From Candidatus Latescibacterota bacterium (lineage in GTDB: Bacteria; Latescibacterota; UBA2968; UBA8231): a DNA stretch of 19,275 nucleotides. The notes beneath the pieces are model-generated. The model was not told where the DNA came from, made no database searches, and saw nothing but the letters and a program-made list of their open reading frames with translations. The position numbers and the translations under genes are program-made. The stretch is from positions 1 to 19,275 of the forward strand of contig JAJDYK010000212.1 in assembly GCA_022825185.1 (NCBI GenBank), given 5' to 3'. Below, one piece after another: positions 13,868-19,275 of the stretch. Every line of letters begins with the position of its first letter. Within the stretch, counting starts at the first letter, position 1.

Positions 13868-16065
13868 TGCGACTTTCGTCTCCGGCAAGGCTGTGGCGGC
13901 AGCAGCGAGTGCATACGCCGCTAATGCTACAACAAGAGGAGACCGAGTGCGGAGCGGTCTCCCTCGGCATTGTGCTGGCGTTCTTTGGCCGCTGGGTCCC
14001 GCTGGAGGAGTTGCGCGAGGCGTGCGCGGTCAATCGGGATGGCTGCGACGCTGCGGACATTACGCGCGCCGCCCGACAGTATGGGCTGGAGCCCCAAGGA
14101 TGGCGGAGAGAGCCGGAGCAGCTGCGGGACATGGACCTGCCGCTGATCATATTCTGGGAGTTCAATCACTTCTTGGTATTGGAAGGGTTCCGGGGCGGCA
14201 GCTACTTGGTGAACGACCCGGCAAACGGCCACCGCGCAATTGACGACGAGGAATTCGACCGGGGTTTCACGGGCGTTGCGCTCAGCTTCCAACGCGGGCC
14301 GGATTTCCAGACCGGCGGTGCCCGCCCGGGCATCCTGCCGCGTCTCTGGCCGTGGCTCAGGGAGTTCACCGGGCCGCTGGCCTTTGCGCTGTGCTGCGGA
14401 CTGCTGCTGTCGGCTCCCGTGCTGGCCCTGCCGCTGCTGCTGAGCGTCTTTGTGGACCGCGTACTGAGCGGCGAGGAGCCATCTTGGGCGACGCCGATCA
14501 TTGTTGGCTTGGCGGTGTCCGGCGCACTGGTCTATCTGCTCACGTGGCTGCGCCAGCGTTGTCTCAGATTGCTCGCGATATGGCTGTCAGTTGACCATGC
14601 CGACCGCTTCATCAGGCACTTGTTCCGCCTGCGAATGGGATTCTTCATCCAACGGTTCTCCGGTGACTTGGCCTCTCGATTACAACTAATTGACGGCATC
14701 TCAGTGGTGGCGGCCACCCAGTTCGTCGGAGTCATTATCGAGCTGATCGCCAGCGCCGTATTCCTAGCGGCGATGTTTATGTACGACCCGTTGCTGGCGG
14801 GCGTAGTCGCCGGCTTGGGAGGGGCTAGCGCGGTGATAATGCGCCTGATAACCCGGTCCCGCGTGGGTGAGAACCGCCGCTTACAGCGGGAACAGGGCAA
14901 GCTGCAGGGCATAAGCATGTACGGGTTGCGGAGCATAGATACGATACAGGCGGTGTCGGCCGAAAACGATTTCTTCGCTCACTGGTCGGGCTATCAGGCA
15001 CGGGAGCTAACGGCTCGGCAGCGGTTTGCCGAGCTTGGACACGTGATTGCCTCGCTGCCCGGAATGTTCCTGATGGCCAGCAACGCCGCGGTCTTGGGTC
15101 TCGGCGGTTGGCGCGTCATGGCAGGAGACATGACGCTGGGCGTGATGGTGGGATTCTACGTTCTCGCCGCAAACTTTCTGCTGCCCATTGGCCGACTGGT
15201 CCAATTCGCGGATCTGTTCCAGATCCTAGAAGCCAATCTGCAACGGCTTGAGGATGTCCTAGACGCCCCCGAGGACCAATTTTTCCAGCAGCGCGGCGAC
15301 CAATCCCCCCAGCGAGACCGGGCCTTCGCTAGGCAGCTTCGGCTGAGCGGTCAACTCGAATTGCGCAACGTCCGCTTCGGATACAAGGCCAACCGAGAAC
15401 CGTTGCTGGATGACTTCAGCCTGACCATAGAACCTGGTCAGCGCGTCGCCGTGGTCGGCCCCACCGGCTCGGGCAAATCAACGCTGGTCCAGCTAGTCGC
15501 GGGAATCCATCAGCCTTGGTCCGGTGAAATTTTGCTGGACGGCCATGCCCGCACCGACATTCCCCGCGATCTGATGACCAACTCCGTGTCGATGGTTGAC
15601 CAGCGCATCTTCTTGTTCGCTGCGTCCGTGCGGGAAAACCTCACGATGTGGAATCCGGAGATTCCCGACCAGTGGGTGGTCGAGGCAGCGATGGATGCGA
15701 CGATCCACGAGGATATTCTGGCCAGGGCCTATGGCTACGATGCTCCGGTTGAGGAGGGCGGGCGCAATTTCAGCGGCGGCCAGCGGCAGCGCCTTGAAAT
15801 TGCCCGGGCCTTGGTTGGCAAGCCTTCCCTGCTGATCTTGGACGAAGCCACCAGTGCGCTGGACCCGGTGACCGAGATGCGCATTGACGATGCGTTGCGC
15901 CAGCGCGGCTGTAGCTGCCTCATCGTCGCCCACCGCCTGAGTACCATACGGGATTGCGACCTGATAGTAGTACTCGACAAGGGAAGAGAAGCGCAGCGGG
16001 GCACTCATGGGGAACTGATGGCCCATACCGAGGGATTGTACTACCGGCTCATGAAAGCGGAGTAA
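13867..16065 (+). CDS. NHLM-type C39 peptidase/ABC exporter
   Basis: The 732-residue protein has three parts. Residues 15-140 are a C39 cysteine peptidase with C28 (EETECGAVSLG), H101 (NHFLV) and D117 (NDPANG), which cleaves leader peptides after a double-glycine-type site. Residues about 165-460 are the transmembrane domain. Residues about 495-730 are the ATPase with GPTGSGKST (531-539), Q579, FSGGQRQR (635-642), LDEATSALD (658-666) and H689, all intact. It should cut and export a ribosomally made peptide across the inner membrane. ATG 13867 overlaps the adaptor stop by one base. The next gene starts five bases after the stop. It belongs to the NHLM peptidase/ABC family (first subunit). Confidence 0.93.
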   Translation: MRLSSPARLWRQQRVHTPLMLQQEETECGAVSLGIVLAFFGRWVPLEELREACAVNRDGCDAADITRAARQYGLEPQGWRREPEQLRDMDLPLIIFWEFNHFLVLEGFRGGSYLVNDPANGHRAIDDEEFDRGFTGVALSFQRGPDFQTGGARPGILPRLWPWLREFTGPLAFALCCGLLLSAPVLALPLLLSVFVDRVLSGEEPSWATPIIVGLAVSGALVYLLTWLRQRCLRLLAIWLSVDHADRFIRHLFRLRMGFFIQRFSGDLASRLQLIDGISVVAATQFVGVIIELIASAVFLAAMFMYDPLLAGVVAGLGGASAVIMRLITRSRVGENRRLQREQGKLQGISMYGLRSIDTIQAVSAENDFFAHWSGYQARELTARQRFAELGHVIASLPGMFLMASNAAVLGLGGWRVMAGDMTLGVMVGFYVLAANFLLPIGRLVQFADLFQILEANLQRLEDVLDAPEDQFFQQRGDQSPQRDRAFARQLRLSGQLELRNVRFGYKANREPLLDDFSLTIEPGQRVAVVGPTGSGKSTLVQLVAGIHQPWSGEILLDGHARTDIPRDLMTNSVSMVDQRIFLFAASVRENLTMWNPEIPDQWVVEAAMDATIHEDILARAYGYDAPVEEGGRNFSGGQRQRLEIARALVGKPSLLILDEATSALDPVTEMRIDDALRQRGCSCLIVAHRLSTIRDCDLIVVLDKGREAQRGTHGELMAHTEGLYYRLMKAE

Positions 16066-16070
16066 GGGCT

Positions 16071-18962
16071 ATGGTTGGCAGAATGCCAGGAGACCAACTC
16101 CCAGAACTGGTGGTGGCCCACGGGGAACGATTCATCGGCGGGGGCAACCGCCCGATACGCCTGTCGGATCCGGGCACGCTCTGGTTTGTCGCCGAGGGGT
16201 CGGTGGATGTTTTTGCAACCCAGCTTAGAGAAGATGGCGCGCCAAAGGATTTCAGGCACATGCTGCGGGCCGGGCCGGGACGGCTGCTCTTCCCTGTGCC
16301 GGAGGGGGAGGGCCTGAGTGTATTGGTCGCCAAGGGGCTGCCCGAATCCGAGTTGTGGCGGCTCCCGCTCAGCGCCTTGACCGACGCGAGGCTCGACTCC
16401 CAAATAGTCGAGCAGGTGGACACCTGGGTCAGCGAACTCTCCGAGTCCATCGTCCGCGATGTCACCTATCGTCCGCGCATGGACCAAAGCCTCGCCCCAG
16501 GGAACGCTGAGAAAGCTGGCGGCGGCGCTGCAATCTGTGCCAAGCATGGCGTGGTATGGGTATCCAGCCAAGACGGCAGCATTGACTACCTCGGCACTGA
16601 GGAGCCGGACGGAGCCGGGCTGGTCCCCGTCACCCCATTTAGCTGGATAGTCCAGAATCGGGCGGCCGCGGTGAGCGGAGTCGGCACCGCGGACCTGCAG
16701 CGGGAAGGGCGGCTGCTTGCGGCCCTTGTGGAGTTCAACGGGCTGGCGATGAGGGCCGATCAGACGAACCGGAATCTGCTGTTGGCCGACGTGTCCAACC
16801 TGCAGACCGCGAGTGCGCAGTATCGGCAAAGGAGCGAGGAACAGGCGCGCTTGGACTTGTTCAGCGTGCTGGGCGGCGCGCCGCCATCCCGCGCGGAGGA
16901 CGGTTCAGTCCTGTTGAGCGTCTTGGAGCGGATTGGCAGCCATGAAAACATTCACTTCCGCGCCCCGCGCGCGTCTTCTGCAGGGGAGACCTCACTGGAA
17001 GACATTCTCAATGCCTCGGGCGTTCGCTGCCGCCGCATTGCCTTGCGAGAACAACAAAAGTGGTGGCTGAGCGACAGCGGGGCGATGCTGGCCTTTCGGG
17101 AAGACGGATATCCGGTCGCCCTGATTCCGGGAGCTGCGGGCCGCTATCGGATGGTTGATCCCCAGTCCTCGCGCTCGGTGTTGGTCAATGCCCGGCGCGC
17201 CGCAACCTTGGACTCAATGGCCTACCTGTTCTATCGCCCACTGCCCGAGGACCACGCGAATAGCATTGCCCTACTGTTGGGTATGGCGTTCGACCGGGTA
17301 TGGGGAGACCTGGTGCGCCTGCTGGGCGCGGGGATTCTGTCGGGCTTGGCCACGCTGGTGCCGGCGGTATTGCTGGGCGTATTCGCCAGTCGGGTCCTGC
17401 CGTCCGGCGATTTGCACATGCTAACTATGGTGGCCCTAGCCGTGGTGCTGTTTGGCCTGACTCTTGCGCTGTTGCAGATGGTGCAAGGGATCGCCCTGAT
17501 GCGTTTGGAAGGCCGGGCGGCGGCGCGAATCAGTGCGGCGCTGTGGGACCGGCTCCTAGGCCTGTCCGCATCCTTCTACCGGCGTTTCACGGTTGGCGAT
17601 CTGGGGAGCCGGGCCATGGGTTTCCTACATCTGCGAGACCAAGTGGCCGGTATAGTTGCCGGGGCGCTGCTATCGCTGATATTCCTCTTTCCCACCTTTG
17701 CTCTGCTGTTTTTCTACGATACCTTGTTGGGTTGGCTGGGGCTGGGGCTCGGGTTGATTTCCCTCGGTGTAACTCTCTACGTGGGGCTGCGGCAGATGCC
17801 GCACTATCGTCGGCTTTTGGCTGTCTCGCGCCGCCTCACGGGCGTGCTGCTTCAGCTAATCGGCGGCGTAGCCAAGCTGCGGGTCAGCGGCGCGGAAGCC
17901 TCGGCTTTTGCCATGTGGGCTTCAAACTACCGAGAACAGAAGCACGCCGAGATGCAACTGGGCACGCTGAACGAACACCTGATAGCGTTTACCTCGGCCT
18001 CGCCGTTTTTCGCTGTGGCAGCTTTGTTTGCCGCGGCTTTGCACCGCAACGAGTACGGACTGGCGGTTGGCAGCTTTCTGGCGGTCTATGCCGCGTTTAT
18101 GGTCTTCTACGGAGCAGTGGCCCAGTTCGGATTATCCTTCTCTGCCATTGCTGCTATCCTGCCTACCGTGGAACAGGCGGAACCCATCCTAACCGAGCGC
18201 CCCAAGAGGGCGGCCGCCGATACCCCGATGCTGGACCTGCAGGGCGAATTGCGCATTGACCACGTGACATTCCGCTACAGTGAGGACGGCCCCCTAATCC
18301 TGCAGGACGTATCCCTCCACGCCCGTCCCGGCGAGTTCATCGCCTTGGTGGGGGAGTCGGGCTCCGGCAAGAGCACCCTGCTCCGCTTGGCGCTGGGGCT
18401 GGAAAGCCCGCTATCCGGCGCGGTTCACTACGACGGCCACGACCTAGAGCGGCTCAATCGGCAGGCAGTGCGCAATGGGGTAGGCATGGTGGTGCAGGAC
18501 GCCTCGCTGCGCCCGCAGACGGTGCTGGACAACATCATCGGAACGGGCGGCGACCTGACCGTGAAAGACGCCTGGCGGGCGGCGCGCTTGGCCTCGGTGG
18601 ACCAAGACATTGAAGCGATGCCGATGGGTATGTACACCATCACCTCAGAGGGATCATCGGCGTTTTCCGGCGGGCAGACGCAGCGCATCATGCTGGCTGC
18701 CGCCCTAGTGCGAAATCCCAGCGTCCTGCTGCTGGACGAGGCGACCAACTGGCTTGACAACGAGACCCAAGCAAGGGTGGTGGAGGAGATAGGAAAACTC
18801 TCGGTGACGCGCATAGTTAGCGCCCACCGCCTCTCCACCATCCGCCAAGCGGACCGAGTCTATGTATTGCAGGGAGGCCGGGTGGTCCAGCAGGGCAGCA
18901 TTGACGAACTCATGGCAGAGGAAGGTGTATTCCGAGACATGGCGCTTCGACAGATGACCTGA
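16071..18962 (+). CDS. NHLM-type second ABC exporter with long N-terminal region
   Basis: The 963-residue protein carries an unusually long soluble N-terminus (about 1-395; its first 100 residues look like a cupin or cyclic-nucleotide-type beta barrel), a transmembrane domain (about 410-700) and an ATPase (about 720-963) with GESGSGKST (761-769), Q809, FSGGQTQR (865-872), Walker B E890 and H919. The D-loop region reads ATNWLD where the first subunit has ATSALD. This layout is that of the second ABC component of NHLM bacteriocin systems, which probably pairs with the C39 exporter as a heterodimer. ATG 16071 is chosen for GGAG (16059-16062) 8 bases upstream; ATG 16083 is an alternative. The longer open frame upstream lies inside the previous gene. 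Confidence 0.9.
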   Translation: MVGRMPGDQLPELVVAHGERFIGGGNRPIRLSDPGTLWFVAEGSVDVFATQLREDGAPKDFRHMLRAGPGRLLFPVPEGEGLSVLVAKGLPESELWRLPLSALTDARLDSQIVEQVDTWVSELSESIVRDVTYRPRMDQSLAPGNAEKAGGGAAICAKHGVVWVSSQDGSIDYLGTEEPDGAGLVPVTPFSWIVQNRAAAVSGVGTADLQREGRLLAALVEFNGLAMRADQTNRNLLLADVSNLQTASAQYRQRSEEQARLDLFSVLGGAPPSRAEDGSVLLSVLERIGSHENIHFRAPRASSAGETSLEDILNASGVRCRRIALREQQKWWLSDSGAMLAFREDGYPVALIPGAAGRYRMVDPQSSRSVLVNARRAATLDSMAYLFYRPLPEDHANSIALLLGMAFDRVWGDLVRLLGAGILSGLATLVPAVLLGVFASRVLPSGDLHMLTMVALAVVLFGLTLALLQMVQGIALMRLEGRAAARISAALWDRLLGLSASFYRRFTVGDLGSRAMGFLHLRDQVAGIVAGALLSLIFLFPTFALLFFYDTLLGWLGLGLGLISLGVTLYVGLRQMPHYRRLLAVSRRLTGVLLQLIGGVAKLRVSGAEASAFAMWASNYREQKHAEMQLGTLNEHLIAFTSASPFFAVAALFAAALHRNEYGLAVGSFLAVYAAFMVFYGAVAQFGLSFSAIAAILPTVEQAEPILTERPKRAAADTPMLDLQGELRIDHVTFRYSEDGPLILQDVSLHARPGEFIALVGESGSGKSTLLRLALGLESPLSGAVHYDGHDLERLNRQAVRNGVGMVVQDASLRPQTVLDNIIGTGGDLTVKDAWRAARLASVDQDIEAMPMGMYTITSEGSSAFSGGQTQRIMLAAALVRNPSVLLLDEATNWLDNETQARVVEEIGKLSVTRIVSAHRLSTIRQADRVYVLQGGRVVQQGSIDELMAEEGVFRDMALRQMT

Positions 18963-19071
18963 CCCTGCCTTGACTCCATACGGCTGTACGATTCCGAGAC
19001 GGATGCTGCCACTGACAACGATGGACAATCCCGGTCTGAATATCTGGTAGTGTTTGAAATTTAGGGTATGT
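18963..19071 (+). other. Region after the export operon, no gene recognised
   Basis: After the last stop the same frame stays open for 33 codons to TAG 19062-19064, and a 15-codon ORF starts at ATG 19003. Neither has a Shine-Dalgarno or family resemblance. Nothing resembling a precursor peptide with a glycine-glycine leader was found. Confidence 0.5.
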
Positions 19072-19119
19072 AAAAGCGCTCCGATTTTCAAGATGAGTTG
19101 GGGCGCTTTTCGTTTTTTT
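19072..19119 (+). terminator. Strong intrinsic terminator
   Basis: AAAAGCGCTCC (19072-19082) pairs with GGGGCGCTTTT (19100-19110) in an 11-bp stem with one G-U pair and a 17-base loop. CG and seven T follow, then a second T run (19124-19130). It ends the NHLM operon about 110 bases after its last gene, and may also shield the operon from the insertion sequence at the right. Confidence 0.85.
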
Positions 19120-19120
19120 G

Positions 19121-19275
19121 TTCTTTTTTTAAGAAGTGATGTTACGCAGCCTTTAGGCTTTGGTTTATCTTGTTTGTCATGGATAAAAAACTGTTAGACC
19201 TCTATAGCGATTATCTGTTGAGTTCTTTTGGCGCGACGACCGCCACCGGCCTTTCGTCTTTGTTGGATGGCCAAA
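19121..19275 (+). mobile_element. Left part of an insertion sequence (cut by window edge)
   Basis: The AT-rich DNA after the terminator leads directly into a transposase start. The left boundary and terminal inverted repeat cannot be set without the other end, so the start given here is nominal. The terminator stem itself might belong to the element. Confidence 0.4.
19179..19275 (+). CDS. Transposase, N-terminal 32 residues (runs off right edge)
   Basis: ATG 19179 begins MDKKLLDLYSDYLLSSFG and continues TTATGLSSLLDG to the edge. The pattern of an aromatic-rich DYLLSS stretch followed by TTATGLS.LLDG is typical of a group of DDE transposases, IS4- or IS701-like. The exact family is not certain from 32 residues. 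Codons are more A/T-rich than in the export operon, as expected for an acquired element. No convincing Shine-Dalgarno is seen. Confidence 0.65.
   Translation, partial: MDKKLLDLYSDYLLSSFGATTATGLSSLLDGQ

Noticed and set aside
18963..19064. 33-codon in-frame open extension after the stop of the last ABC gene, as stop-codon readthrough
   Set aside because: The protein already ends at the normal family end, and 33 open codons are easily due to chance.

Overview
The window is a GC-rich, gene-dense stretch of bacterial chromosome. Three genes start with GTG and one with TTG, usually behind a good Shine-Dalgarno. Two lipoproteins (a Cu,Zn superoxide dismutase and a LivK-type binding protein), enolase-superfamily genes beside a dehydrogenase, and an NHLM-type peptide exporter suggest an uncultured environmental or symbiotic lineage with a cell envelope that anchors lipoproteins. 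Poribacteria-, Tectomicrobia- or Acidobacteria-like groups are possible, but this is a guess from gene content only; no rRNA or marker gene is present.

Layout. (1) 1-952, minus: the N-terminal part of a SulP anion transporter that runs off the left edge. Its GTG start overlaps an 11-codon mini-ORF. (2) 953-1197: a divergent intergenic region with a perfect 17-bp palindrome inside a candidate promoter. (3) 1198-2352: an AAA ATPase of the DUF4143 type. (4) 2492-5407: a natural fusion of a YprA/MrfA-like helicase and a YprB/MrfB-like DEDDy exonuclease. (5) 5430-5966, minus: lipoprotein SodC, convergent with the helicase. (6) 6163-10440: a lipoprotein binding protein, then a CPA2 antiporter with C-terminal CBS domains, overlapping by ATGA an enolase-superfamily gene. 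(7) 10441-12768: a REP-like relic, an AT-rich promoter-like island, a zinc dehydrogenase and a second, divergent enolase-superfamily gene. The dehydrogenase and two putative dehydratases look like a sugar-acid or hydroxy-acid catabolic module. (8) 12769-18962: a leader region with a promoter, hairpin and mini-ORFs, then a three-gene NHLM/NHLP peptide-export operon: HlyD-like adaptor, C39 peptidase-ABC exporter and a second long ABC exporter. (9) 18963-19275: a strong intrinsic terminator, then the first 32 codons of a transposase at the right edge.

The most noteworthy items are the complete NHLM exporter with no recognisable precursor or maturation gene in the window, its structured leader, the one-piece helicase-exonuclease, the palindromic operator in front of the DUF4143 ATPase, and the unusual active-site residues in the second enolase-superfamily protein and in the antiporter.
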